A stretch of DNA of 13,336 nucleotides from JBKPNX01 sp046732855 (lineage in GTDB: Bacteria > Pseudomonadota > Alphaproteobacteria > Geminicoccales > Geminicoccaceae). The notes beneath the pieces were generated by a model. The model worked only from the letters and a program-made list of their open reading frames with translations. It did not search any database and was not told where the DNA came from. The translations under genes were made by a program, and so were the position numbers. Of the stretch, positions 1-6,621 are shown piece after piece (the first letter of the stretch is position 1; each line of letters begins with the position of its first letter). The stretch covers positions 1-13,336 of the forward strand of contig JBKPNX010000177.1 of assembly GCA_046732855.1 (NCBI GenBank), in the 5' to 3' direction.

Positions 1-1136
1 CTGTTCCTGTTTCCACCCCCGATCGCTCCGCCCGCGCTGGTGCCACTTGCATCGCTGCCCCCACCGGCGCTGCCATCACCGGTAGTGCCGCCGCTTGCAC
101 CTCCAGCGCCGCCGCCGCTCGTACCCTCGGCTCCATTGCCGCTGCGATTGCTCGGATTGGCGCCCTCACCGCCGGTCGCGCCCGCGCTACCAGTATCGGC
201 GCTTGCAATGGCGGCCGAGCCACCCTGGAACCCGCCATCGCCGTTGCGGTTGCCGACAGCGCCCACCCTGGACGCCGGACCCGACGCCACCAGGATCTTC
301 AGATTGCGCCACAACGTCCGCAGGGCATCGGGCAGGCTCTGCCGGCCGCGGGTGACTTGGCCAGCGGCAGCCTCGTCCAAAGGCCACAACATCCGACGGG
401 ATTGAATCGAAGAGGGCGCCGCGATCGGCTTCAGCGCGGGGGTAGGCGGATCGGGCGTCAAAGCAGCGAGCCGAATCGGACCCTCAGCGGCGGCGGGATC
501 GGACGTAAAGGTCGTCTTGGCCACGACGGTCGGAATGAGCTCGAGCGGCTTCAACGCCGGCGCGGGCGGTGGCCCCTTCTCCAGTGCCGCCGGCGGAGGC
601 CCATTGGCCGGGCCAGGCGCCGCCGTTCCGGTGCCCATCGCCATTCCGGCCGGCGGTTGCTCAGAGTTGCCGCGGTCCTCGGCGGCTGGCGCGGCGTCCT
701 GCCGCTCCGTCGCGGGTCGATCGATCCCGGCCAGCCGCTTGTCGGGGCTCCTCCGCTCGTCGACCAAGAGCGGAGCCATGGCCGGCACGAGCCGGCTGTC
801 AGCGGACGCCCGGTCGCCAGATCGCAGCGGCAGCGTGCCGGACAAAGCGCTGCGGGTCCGGTCGCGCGGAGCTGTGCGGACCTGCCGAAGGTCGCCCGGA
901 ATCTTCACCGGCGTCCGATCCGCCAGCACCACAGGCGGATCATTGCGCAATGATCGCTGACCGAACTCGTGATAAGCTTCGGACATTACGACGCTGATCA
1001 GCGCGTAAACCGCGCCGACGAGCGCGACCGCCAGAGTGTCGCGCACAACCTTTTGTCGTGACTTCGCACCTAAGATTGCGCGATACTGCCCGAAAGCTGT
1101 TGCCTGCTTCCGGGATGAACTCGCCAGAGCGTTCAT
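1..1136 (-). CDS. Membrane-anchored Pro-rich/Gly-rich protein, partial (C-terminus beyond left edge)
   Basis: A minus-strand frame stays open for 378 codons from an ATG at 1136 to the window edge. GGAGGGAGA lies just upstream of the ATG, and an in-frame TGA lies farther upstream. The N-terminus is basic and short. Residues about 32-51 (DTLAVALVGAVYALISVVM) form one membrane helix, so the remainder is probably periplasmic. Residues about 60-245 are Pro/Ala/Arg-rich and look disordered. A short non-repetitive block (about 247-285, with LWRNLKILVA) follows. From about 291 onward the protein is dominated by Gly, Ser, Ala, Thr and Asn without a strict period, and it is still Gly-rich at the edge. 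I recognise no family. Codon choice is more relaxed (TTA, TCA, ACA, CGA) than in neighbouring genes. It lies 42 nt behind the TIGR02444 gene on the same strand and may be the last gene of the pfk-glk run. Confidence 0.72.
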   Translation of the reverse strand, partial: MNALASSSRKQATAFGQYRAILGAKSRQKVVRDTLAVALVGAVYALISVVMSEAYHEFGQRSLRNDPPVVLADRTPVKIPGDLRQVRTAPRDRTRSALSGTLPLRSGDRASADSRLVPAMAPLLVDERRSPDKRLAGIDRPATERQDAAPAAEDRGNSEQPPAGMAMGTGTAAPGPANGPPPAALEKGPPPAPALKPLELIPTVVAKTTFTSDPAAAEGPIRLAALTPDPPTPALKPIAAPSSIQSRRMLWPLDEAAAGQVTRGRQSLPDALRTLWRNLKILVASGPASRVGAVGNRNGDGGFQGGSAAIASADTGSAGATGGEGANPSNRSGNGAEGTSGGGAGGASGGTTGDGSAGGGSDASGTSAGGAIGGGNRN

Positions 1137-1178
1137 GCTCTCCCTCCGAGCCACTCTGGGCGGCTTTATTCAGTAGGA

Positions 1179-1649
1179 TCATTGCACCTCACCTGCTCGC
1201 AGGCAAGCCCTGGCTGTCCGGCGCGGCGCAACCGGCATGGGACACCCCTGGGCGGCCACGCTCGCAACCGTCATGGCGAGGAGCAGCTGTTCGAGGCGTT
1301 CGCCGTCGATCTCCAGCGCCAGTATCCGCTCCCGGAGTGCGCCGGCGAGCTCCGGCCAGCGTGCGGCGATGCTGCCTTGCTGCCGTGCCGTCAGCGCGGA
1401 CTTCAGCCGGCTGCGTATCGCGCGCAGCGGCTGCACGACGTCGTTCTGCCAGGTTTCCGCCGCCTTCGCGATCCGCGCCAGGAACGCCTCGTCCGCGACG
1501 CGGGCCCGCTCCGCCAGCCAGCAGCAGAACAGCACGATGTTGACATCGAGACCGTGGCGCTGCGGCAGCTCGAGGCAGGCCACCTCGACGCCCTGGCGCC
1601 GATACAGCTCGAGGGCATAGTCCCAGAACGGATTGGCCGGCCAGTTCAA
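1179..1649 (-). CDS. TIGR02444/DUF2390 family protein
   Basis: A 156-residue protein. Its N-terminus (NPFWDYALELYRRQGVEVAC, then LELPQRHGLDVNIVLFCCWLA at about 27-47) carries the hallmark of the TIGR02444/DUF2390 family, whose function is unknown to me. The remainder is predicted helical (ETWQNDVVQPLRAIRSRLK; ALRERILALEIDGERLEQLLL), with no membrane segment or signal peptide. The start is a TTG at 1649, 13 nt past the glk stop. No in-frame ATG or GTG follows early enough to keep the conserved NPFW motif. The ribosome binding site is weak, which fits translational coupling to glk. Family assignment rests on recalled motif similarity; no biochemical role is claimed. Confidence 0.85.
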   Translation of the reverse strand: MNWPANPFWDYALELYRRQGVEVACLELPQRHGLDVNIVLFCCWLAERARVADEAFLARIAKAAETWQNDVVQPLRAIRSRLKSALTARQQGSIAARWPELAGALRERILALEIDGERLEQLLLAMTVASVAAQGCPMPVAPRRTARACLRAGEVQ

Positions 1650-1662
1650 GGCGTGCCGGGGC

Positions 1663-2598
1663 CTAATCGGGCAGCGGATAGGACGCCGCGCCCAGCAGGC
1701 CGGGGTCGCGCCGGGTCACGAGGTAGGTCGGGATCCGGGTCAGATAGTCGACGAACCGCCCCTTGGCCACGAAGCTCGCGCGAAAGCGCTCGACGTCGAA
1801 CAGCCCCCCCAGGCGCTTGACCAGACCGCCGCCGATGTAGACCCCGCCAAGCGCGCAGAAAATCAGCGCGAGATCCCCCGCGGCGGCGCCGAGAAACGAG
1901 GAGAAGCGTTGGAGAGCCTCGTTACAGAATCGGCACTCGCCGTTGGCGGCACGCCGCGACACCTCGTGGGGGTCGTCGATGACCAGGGTCCTTCCCTCGA
2001 GCGCGGCGAGCGCGGTCGCGAGGTTGACCAGTCCCGGCCCGGACAGCACCCGCTCGTTCGAGACGTGCCCGAAGCGTCGCTGCAGATGGGCCAGGACCGC
2101 CGCGTCCCGTTCGTCGTGGGGCGCGAGCGAGACGTGGCCCCCTTCGCTCGGGATAGGGTACCAGATGCCCTGGACCGGCAGCAGTCCGGCGACCCCGAGC
2201 CCTGTGCCTGGCCCGAGCACCGCGATCGGCCCTTTTGCCTGCGGCGCCTCGCCTCCGAGTTCGACTCGGTCGGCCGTCCCAAGTCTTGGCACCGCCAGCG
2301 CCTGCGCGGTGAAGTCGTTGATGACCGCGAGGCGCTTCAGGCCGAGCGCGGCCTCGGTGGCCCGCACCGAGAAAGCCCAGGCCGCGTTGGTCAGATGGAT
2401 CCAATCCGAATCGACGTGGGTGGCGACCGCGAACACCGCCTGCGCGACCTGCCGGCCGGCCAGGTAAGCACGCGCGGCTTCGACCACGCCTGGATAGGCG
2501 GCAACCTCCAGCTTCTGCTCGGATACGGGCTTCCCGTCCGGTCCACGCAGGGCAAAGCGCGCGTTGGTGCCGCCGATGTCCGCGATCAGACGATCCAT
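1663..2598 (-). CDS. glk: Glucokinase
   Basis: 311 residues, the usual length for the bacterial Glk (PF02685) family. It transfers the ATP gamma-phosphate to glucose in the cytoplasm, giving glucose 6-phosphate. Visible motifs are the phosphate-1 loop DIGGTNARFAL (about 7-17), a catalytic segment with NDFTAQALAVPRL, the GPGTGLGVAGL phosphate-2/adenosine region, PSEGGHVSLAP (the sugar-contacting Glu-Gly-Gly-His), and ALGGVYIGGGLVKR near the C-terminus. The ATG at 2598 follows the pfk TGA after 2 nt, so the two are almost certainly co-translated. Together with pfk it supplies phosphorylated hexose to the Embden-Meyerhof route. An upstream extension in the same frame overlaps pfk and carries no Glk-like sequence, so it was not used. 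Confidence 0.95.
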   Translation of the reverse strand: MDRLIADIGGTNARFALRGPDGKPVSEQKLEVAAYPGVVEAARAYLAGRQVAQAVFAVATHVDSDWIHLTNAAWAFSVRATEAALGLKRLAVINDFTAQALAVPRLGTADRVELGGEAPQAKGPIAVLGPGTGLGVAGLLPVQGIWYPIPSEGGHVSLAPHDERDAAVLAHLQRRFGHVSNERVLSGPGLVNLATALAALEGRTLVIDDPHEVSRRAANGECRFCNEALQRFSSFLGAAAGDLALIFCALGGVYIGGGLVKRLGGLFDVERFRASFVAKGRFVDYLTRIPTYLVTRRDPGLLGAASYPLPD

Positions 2599-2600
2599 GC

Positions 2601-3710
2601 TCAGCTTCCGGCCGCAACGACCTCCTCGGCGTCCGCGACCGCCTCGGCGCCGAAGGAGATGCCGAGACCGCGCGCGGTATGGACCAGCGCATCGTCGGGA
2701 TCGACCGCCTGGTACTGGGCGACGGCCTCGGCGATCGGCACGTCCACCACCCGGCGGTTCTGCCACGCGACCATGCGGTCGAACCGGCCAGAAGCCACGA
2801 GATCGACCGCGTAAACGCCGAACGCCGAGGCGAGCAGCCGATCGAGCGAGTTCGGCGAGCCGCCGCGCTGGACGTGTCCGAGCACGGTCACCCTGGTCTC
2901 GGCCCCAGTGCGCAACGCGATCTCGCGTGCGATCATCTCGCCGATGCCGCCGTAGCGCGACTGGCCGTGCGCGTCCTTGTAGGTGATCACCTCGCCGACC
3001 GGGCCGCGCACTGATTCGGCGACCACTACGATGCTGAAGTTACGGCCGCGCCGCCGACGCTCCTCGAGCTTGGCGCACACCGCATCCAGGGTGTAGGGGA
3101 GCTCCGGGATCAGGATCACGTCAGCCCCGCCCGCAACGCCCGCGGCGAGCGCGATGTGACCAGCGTCGCGGCCCATGACCTCGAGCACCATGACGCGGCT
3201 GTGGCTGGCCGCAGTGACGTGCAGGCGGTCGACCGCCTCGGTCGCCACTTCGACCGCGGTGCTGAAGCCGATCGCCCGCTCGGTGTGGCCAAGATCGTTG
3301 TCGATCGTCTTGGGAATGCCGATCAGGCGCCAGTCGCCCAGCTCGGCCAGGCGGCGCAGGGTCGCGAGGCTGCCGTCGCCGCCTACTCCGATCAGCGCAT
3401 CGAGCTCCAATGCATGGTAGCCCCCCGCGATCTCGGCCGAACGGTCGACCGGAGCCGATGGGCCAGGATAGGCGAACGGATCGGCGCGATTGGTCGTGCC
3501 CAGCACGGTGCCGCCCATGGGCAGGATGCCGGCAACGCGGTCGGGGGTCAGCTCGATCGCATCGACCGGTCGCGACAGCAGGCCGTGGGTGGCCTGACGG
3601 ATGCCGAAGACTTGCCAGCCGTAGCCGACCACGGCGCGCTTGACCACGCCCCTGATCACCGCATTCAGCCCGGCGCAGTCGCCACCGCTGGTCAGCAAGC
3701 CGAGACGCAA
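2601..3710 (-). CDS. pfkA: 6-phosphofructokinase (Gly/Lys active-site type)
   Basis: It phosphorylates fructose 6-phosphate to fructose 1,6-bisphosphate. From the TTG start the protein has 369 residues. Visible motifs are LGLLTSGGDCAGLNAVIRG at the N-terminus, GVGGDGSLATL (phosphoryl-donor loop), IPKTIDNDL (catalytic TIDND), MGRDAGHIALAAG, a PE following the sugar-phosphate site, and GHVQRGGSPNSLDR. The loop Gly (GGDG) is typical of ATP enzymes, whereas the Lys in PKTIDND is shared with pyrophosphate and actinobacterial-type enzymes. I predict ATP use but with moderate certainty. I chose the TTG at 3710 because GAGGAGA sits 6 nt before it and the resulting N-terminus MRLGLLTSGGD matches the family. 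An ATG at 3749 would add 13 residues (MGRHGVGALRRNG) with a poor ribosome site. First gene of the minus-strand run with glk. Confidence 0.93.
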   Translation of the reverse strand: MRLGLLTSGGDCAGLNAVIRGVVKRAVVGYGWQVFGIRQATHGLLSRPVDAIELTPDRVAGILPMGGTVLGTTNRADPFAYPGPSAPVDRSAEIAGGYHALELDALIGVGGDGSLATLRRLAELGDWRLIGIPKTIDNDLGHTERAIGFSTAVEVATEAVDRLHVTAASHSRVMVLEVMGRDAGHIALAAGVAGGADVILIPELPYTLDAVCAKLEERRRRGRNFSIVVVAESVRGPVGEVITYKDAHGQSRYGGIGEMIAREIALRTGAETRVTVLGHVQRGGSPNSLDRLLASAFGVYAVDLVASGRFDRMVAWQNRRVVDVPIAEAVAQYQAVDPDDALVHTARGLGISFGAEAVADAEEVVAAGS

Positions 3711-3716
3711 GCCGTT

Positions 3717-3723
3717 TCTCCTC
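3717..3723 (-). promoter_or_regulatory. Shine-Dalgarno site deciding the pfk start
   Basis: GAGGAGA on the minus strand, separated by 6 nt (AACGGC) from the TTG at 3710. The more distant ATG at 3749 has no comparable purine-rich site, so this element argues for the TTG start. Confidence 0.7.
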
Positions 3724-3767
3724 AGGGCCCCGACGCCGTGCCGCCCCATATCGGCGGCTGATTGTGT

Positions 3768-3796
3768 TTGGTCAACGCTGGTTTTGCCATTATGAT
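3768..3796 (+). promoter_or_regulatory. Candidate sigma70-type promoter for the DUF465 gene
   Basis: TTGGTC (3768-3773) and TATGAT (3791-3796) are separated by 17 nt. The -10 matches the consensus in 5 of 6 positions and the -35 in about half. The element sits in the only markedly AT-rich part (about 3760-3820) of the divergent gap between pfk and the DUF465 gene, which probably also holds the pfk promoter on the other strand. I could not place a convincing minus-strand -35/-10 pair. Confidence 0.4.
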
Positions 3797-3839
3797 TGTA
3801 TCATGCTGACGACAATTGCGGCTGAGGTGATCGTGATCC

Positions 3840-3851
3840 GGGTGATCACCC
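3840..3851. repeat. 12-bp perfect palindrome abutting a start codon
   Basis: GGGTGATCACCC reads identically on both strands and ends directly before the ATG at 3852. A further GGTGATC copy lies 14 nt upstream (3826-3832). It occupies the ribosome binding position of the DUF465 gene, so it could be an operator half-site pair or mask translation. Its function is not known. Confidence 0.5.
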
Positions 3852-4061
3852 ATGACCGACTCCCCTGACTGCTCGGAAATTGATCGGAAGCTCGCGGAGC
3901 TGCGCGCGGCCCACCGCGCTCTTGACGAACAGATCGCGCAGCTGATCGAGCAGGGTTTTCCCGACCAGCTGCAGGTCCAGCGCCTCAAGAAGCAGAAGCT
4001 GGCGCTCAAGGACCGCATCGCGCGGCTGGAAAGCGACCGGCTGCCCGATATCATCGCCTGA
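3852..4061 (+). CDS. DUF465/YdcH family small coiled-coil protein
   Basis: 69 residues. The pattern is ELRAAHRALDEQIAQLIEQG, then DQLQVQRLKKQKLALKDRIARLES, characteristic of the DUF465 (YdcH, PF04325) family: two charged amphipathic helices forming a helical hairpin, with the conserved LKKxKLxLKDxI core at about 44-56. The usual length for the family is about 60-80 residues. No signal peptide or membrane segment is visible. Its cellular role is not established. It is a single-gene plus-strand unit between the divergent pfk run and the convergent purK. There is no strong Shine-Dalgarno; a 12-bp palindrome abuts the ATG. Confidence 0.9.
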   Translation: MTDSPDCSEIDRKLAELRAAHRALDEQIAQLIEQGFPDQLQVQRLKKQKLALKDRIARLESDRLPDIIA

Positions 4062-4124
4062 TCTGCGCTCGGCAGCGCCACCGCGCGCGCTGCCTGCGGT
4101 AGAGGCACTTCGCCTGCAGCCTGC

Positions 4125-4150
4125 GCCGGCTGAATCGGCCTTCAACCGGC
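4125..4150 (-). terminator. Hairpin between convergent DUF465 and purK genes
   Basis: On the minus strand GCCGGTTGAA and TTCAGCCGGC pair over 10 bp (one U-G wobble) around the 6-nt loop GGCCGA. It lies 41 nt past the purK stop. There is no U-run after the stem on either strand, so it is not a textbook intrinsic terminator. On the plus strand the same stem has one C-A mismatch. It most likely ends or stabilises the csrA-purE-purK message. Confidence 0.45.
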
Positions 4151-4191
4151 ACGCCGACGTGTCCGGCCCGAGTTTCTCGACCGCCGCGCAT

Positions 4192-5277
4192 TCAGCTGTC
4201 AGGCGTCGGCAGCAGCGGGGTCAATCGCGTCACATGGCCGAGCTTGCGGCCGGGCCGGATCTCGCGCTTGCCGTAGAGATGCACGCGCGCGCCGGGCTCC
4301 GCGAGCAACTCGGGCCAAGCCTCGACCCCCGCGCCGAGCAGATTGTCCATGACCGCAGCCGCGAACGGCGTCGGTGGGCCGAGCGGCAGGCCGCAGACCG
4401 CGCGCACGAGCTGCTCGAACTGGCTGACCGCGCAGGCATCGATGGTCCAGTGGCCGGAGTTGTGCGGGCGCGGGGCGAGCTCGTTGACCAGCAGCCGACC
4501 GTCGCGGGTGACAAACATCTCGACGGCGAGCAGGCCGACCACCTCCATCGCGGCGGCAATGCGCTGCGCGAGCGCGGTCGCGTCGGCGGCCAGCTCGGGC
4601 GCGATCGGAGCCGGCGCGATGGTGCGGGCCAGGATGTGGTCACGGTGCTGATTTTCGACCGCGGGGTAGCTCACCTGCTGGCCGTCCGCAGCGCGCGCCG
4701 TGATCACCGAGATCTCGGCGGCGAAATCGACCCACGCTTCGACCACCCCGACTTGCGCACCGAAGCGGGCCCACGCGGCTGCGGCGTCGGCGCCCGGCTC
4801 GAGCGGCAATTGACCCTTGCCGTCGTAGCCGAAACGCGCCGTCTTCAGCACGCCGCGGCCGCCGTGCTCAGCGAGCGCCCGGGCCAGCTCGCGCGCATCG
4901 CGCACGGTCCAGTTGCGCGCCGTAGGAACGCCGATCCGCGCCAGAAACGCCTTTTCCCGGACCCGATCCTGGCAGATCGCGAGCACGTCCGGCGCCGGCC
5001 GCATCGGCACTGCGCGCGCGAGTTCGACCAGCGACTTGAGCGGCAGGTTCTCGAACTCGATGGTGATCACGTCGACCGAACGGGCGAACCGCGCAAGCGC
5101 CGTCGCATCGTCGTACGGCGCGATGGTCGCGAGACTGGTGACCTGGGCGGCCGGGCCGTCGGGCTCGGGCGCGAACACGTGGGTGCGGTAGCCGAGCAGG
5201 GCGGCGGCGAGCGCGGTCATGCGCCCGAGCTGACCGCCGCCGAGGATGCCGATCACCGCCCCGGGCGCGAGCCTCAC
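4192..5277 (-). CDS. purK: N5-carboxyaminoimidazole ribonucleotide synthetase (AIR carboxylase ATPase subunit)
   Basis: 361 residues, typical for PurK. It uses ATP and bicarbonate to convert aminoimidazole ribonucleotide to N5-CAIR in de novo purine synthesis. An ATP-grasp enzyme: Gly-rich N-terminus VIGILGGGQLGRM, VITIEFENLP at about 71-80, the ATP-contacting RFGYDGKGQ, and the metal/catalytic end VEMFVTRDGRLLVNELAPRPHNSGHWT. The start is a GTG at 5277 whose bases overlap the purE stop (GTGA, 5274-5277), with GAGG shortly upstream inside purE. The product is passed on by PurE, encoded directly upstream. Assignment is firm. Confidence 0.96.
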   Translation of the reverse strand: MRLAPGAVIGILGGGQLGRMTALAAALLGYRTHVFAPEPDGPAAQVTSLATIAPYDDATALARFARSVDVITIEFENLPLKSLVELARAVPMRPAPDVLAICQDRVREKAFLARIGVPTARNWTVRDARELARALAEHGGRGVLKTARFGYDGKGQLPLEPGADAAAAWARFGAQVGVVEAWVDFAAEISVITARAADGQQVSYPAVENQHRDHILARTIAPAPIAPELAADATALAQRIAAAMEVVGLLAVEMFVTRDGRLLVNELAPRPHNSGHWTIDACAVSQFEQLVRAVCGLPLGPPTPFAAAVMDNLLGAGVEAWPELLAEPGARVHLYGKREIRPGRKLGHVTRLTPLLPTPDS

Positions 5278-5780
5278 GCGCCGCCCTCGCCATCACCGAC
5301 CGGCGTTTCGGGCACCGCCGCGGTGCGCGCCGCCCGCCAAGCCTCCAGTGCGCGCGCGACTGCCCCATCCTGCAATCCCAGGATCGATGCGGCGAGCAGG
5401 GCGGCGTTGATCGCGCCGGCGCGTCCGATCGCGAGCGTGCCGACCGGCACGCCGCCCGGCATCTGCACGATCGAGAGCAGGCTCTCCAGACCGTGCAGCG
5501 CGTGAGTCTCGACCGGCACGCCGAGCACCGGCAGCGTGGTCATGGCGGCGACCATCCCGGGCAGGTGCGCGGCGCCGCCCGCGCCGGCGATGATCACCTG
5601 CAGCCCGCGCGCGCGCGCCGACGTGGCGTATTCGACCAGGCGCGCGGGCGTGCGATGCGCCGAGACGATCCGATCCTCGTGCGGGATCGCCAGCTCATCG
5701 AGCACCGCCGCGGCGTGGCGCAGGGTCGCCCAGTCGGACTGGCTGCCCATGATCAGGCCGACGCGCGGCGATGGCTCCAT
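5274..5780 (-). CDS. purE: N5-carboxyaminoimidazole ribonucleotide mutase
   Basis: 168 residues; class I PurE, which moves the carboxyl group of N5-CAIR to give CAIR. Active-site segments are GLIMGSQSDWATL (Ser and Asp of GSxSD), RIVSAHRTPARL (catalytic His of SAHR), IIAGAGGAAHLPGMVAAMT, VLGVPVE, and LLSIVQMPGGVPVGTLAIG. The ATG at 5780 lies 4 nt beyond the csrA stop. An in-frame extension upstream runs across csrA and was rejected because MEPSPRVGLIMGS is the natural PurE N-terminus. The C-terminus (RTAAVPETPVGDGEGGA) is a short flexible tail that overlaps the start of purK. The unusual point is its position inside a csrA transcription unit. Confidence 0.96.
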   Translation of the reverse strand: MEPSPRVGLIMGSQSDWATLRHAAAVLDELAIPHEDRIVSAHRTPARLVEYATSARARGLQVIIAGAGGAAHLPGMVAAMTTLPVLGVPVETHALHGLESLLSIVQMPGGVPVGTLAIGRAGAINAALLAASILGLQDGAVARALEAWRAARTAAVPETPVGDGEGGA

Positions 5781-5784
5781 GACT

Positions 5785-6042
5785 TCATCCGTCGGGCGGC
5801 CCCGAGCCCGACTTGCCCGGCTGAGCCGCCATGCCGACGACCGCAGGCAGCGCGCCGGCAGTCTTGGCGGCAGCCCGATTCGCCAGCTTGATCGCTTCCA
5901 CGACCTCTTCGCGTAGCACGCTCGCCTCGGGCGGGAAAGTGAAGCCGAGCTTGACGGTCTTGCCGGAGATCGCGACCACGCGCACCTCAATGTCGTGGTT
6001 GACGATCACCGCCTCGCCAACCTTGCGGTTCAGATAGAGCAT
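5785..6042 (-). CDS. csrA: Carbon storage regulator CsrA
   Basis: 85 residues; a small dimeric RNA-binding protein that binds GGA-containing hairpins near ribosome sites and controls translation and stability, often of flagellar mRNAs. The N-terminal 55 residues are a full CsrA domain: MLYLNRKVGEAVIV, DIEVRVVAISGKTVKLGFTFPPEASVLREEV. The Leu of beta-1 and the Arg of LREE, both used for RNA contact in the family, are present. The remaining ~30 residues (Ala/Gly/Pro-rich) are a low-complexity tail longer than in E. coli. GGGAGA precedes the ATG, and an ACGGA motif lies a little further up (6060-6064), so self-binding is conceivable but unproven. It is divergent from the flagellar operon and 4 nt upstream of purE. 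Confidence 0.94.
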   Translation of the reverse strand: MLYLNRKVGEAVIVNHDIEVRVVAISGKTVKLGFTFPPEASVLREEVVEAIKLANRAAAKTAGALPAVVGMAAQPGKSGSGPPDG

Positions 6043-6097
6043 CGCGATCTCCCGGCCCGTCCGTCAGCGGCGTCGGCCATGACTTAGCGCGGAGCGC

Positions 6098-6112
6098 TTA
6101 AGCGGCTGTTAA
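6098..6112. promoter_or_regulatory. Full CtrA-type site TTAA-N7-TTAA between csrA and flgB
   Basis: TTAA at 6098-6101 and TTAA at 6109-6112 are separated by exactly 7 nt (gcggctg), the spacing of the alphaproteobacterial CtrA consensus (TTAA-N7-TTAA). The right half reads TTAAC. The left half overlaps a 10-bp palindrome CGCTTAAGCG (6095-6104). The site lies 79 nt before the flgB ATG and 56 nt before the csrA ATG in the divergent intergenic region, with an AT-rich TTTTTCTAATC (6118-6128) just downstream towards flgB that could hold a -10. CtrA control of flagellar genes is well known in alphaproteobacteria; control here is inferred. Confidence 0.6.
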
Positions 6113-6190
6113 CCGCGTTTTTCTAATCTCTGCGCCCGTTGCTTTGTCCAGGCGCGCGCCGCGCCGGACCTGCCAGGATGATCTCGCCAG

Positions 6191-6607
6191 ATGTTGCCGA
6201 CGCAGGCGGGGCTGTTCCAGCTGATCTCGGCTCGCCTGAGCTGGCTGTCACAGCGTCAGGCGGTGCTCAGCCAGAATATCGCGAACGCCGACACCCCGGA
6301 TTACCAGCCGAAAGACCTGCGCGCGGCCGATTTCACCCGCCTGGTCGAAGGCATCGCCGGCCGGCCCGGCAGCCTCGTGCTGGCCCAGACCGACCCGGGT
6401 CACCTGAACGGCGCGCCCTTGGTCCAGATCGGCCTCGCCGGGCACCCGCAGGCGAGCGAGTACGAAGTGGCGCCGGACGGGAACGCTGTAGTCCTCGAGG
6501 AGCAGAGCGCGAAGGCCGCACAGACTGCCCTCGACTACCAGCTGACCAGCAATCTGTACCGGAAATACCTCGGCCTCGTGCGCATCGCGCTCGGCCACCA
6601 GACCTGA
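6191..6607 (+). CDS. flgB: Flagellar basal-body rod protein FlgB
   Basis: 138 residues. It forms the proximal rod of the flagellar basal body in the periplasm and is exported by the flagellar type III apparatus without a cleaved signal. The conserved rod N-terminus is present: FQLISARLSWLSQRQAVLSQNIANADTPDYQPKDL (SQNIANADTPxY is the family hallmark). The C-terminal helix ALDYQLTSNLYRKYLGLVRIAL pairs with the N-terminal helix in rod proteins. The ATG at 6191 has AGGA 12 nt upstream. It is the first gene of the flagellar run; its TGA overlaps an ATG of the next frame. A CtrA-type site precedes it. Confidence 0.94.
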   Translation: MLPTQAGLFQLISARLSWLSQRQAVLSQNIANADTPDYQPKDLRAADFTRLVEGIAGRPGSLVLAQTDPGHLNGAPLVQIGLAGHPQASEYEVAPDGNAVVLEEQSAKAAQTALDYQLTSNLYRKYLGLVRIALGHQT

Positions 6608-6621
6608 TGGAGCCCTCAGCC

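Noticed and set aside
40..960. Several plus-strand frames at the left end (40-405, 357-953, 517-960, 569-997)
   Set aside because: They are antisense to the open minus-strand gene and consist of Pro/Ala or Arg-rich sequence that mirrors its Gly/Pro codons.
940..1182. 80-codon minus-strand frame whose ATG overlaps the TIGR02444 stop (ATGA)
   Set aside because: Attractive as a coupled gene, but it conflicts with the much longer frame starting at 1136, which has a good ribosome site and a TM helix. Its own sequence is Arg-rich without a motif.
1633..2814. 393-codon plus-strand open frame
   Set aside because: Antisense to glk; the composition (Arg, Asp, Gln, Gly) and the absence of motifs fit a shadow frame.
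4159..5505. 448-codon plus-strand open frame
   Set aside because: Antisense to purK and the end of purE, both firmly identified; no motif of its own.
6131..6150. Possible sigma54 promoter upstream of flgB (CGTTGCTTTG)
   Set aside because: TTGC is present but the bases at the -24 position are TC and not GG, so the element does not meet the consensus.
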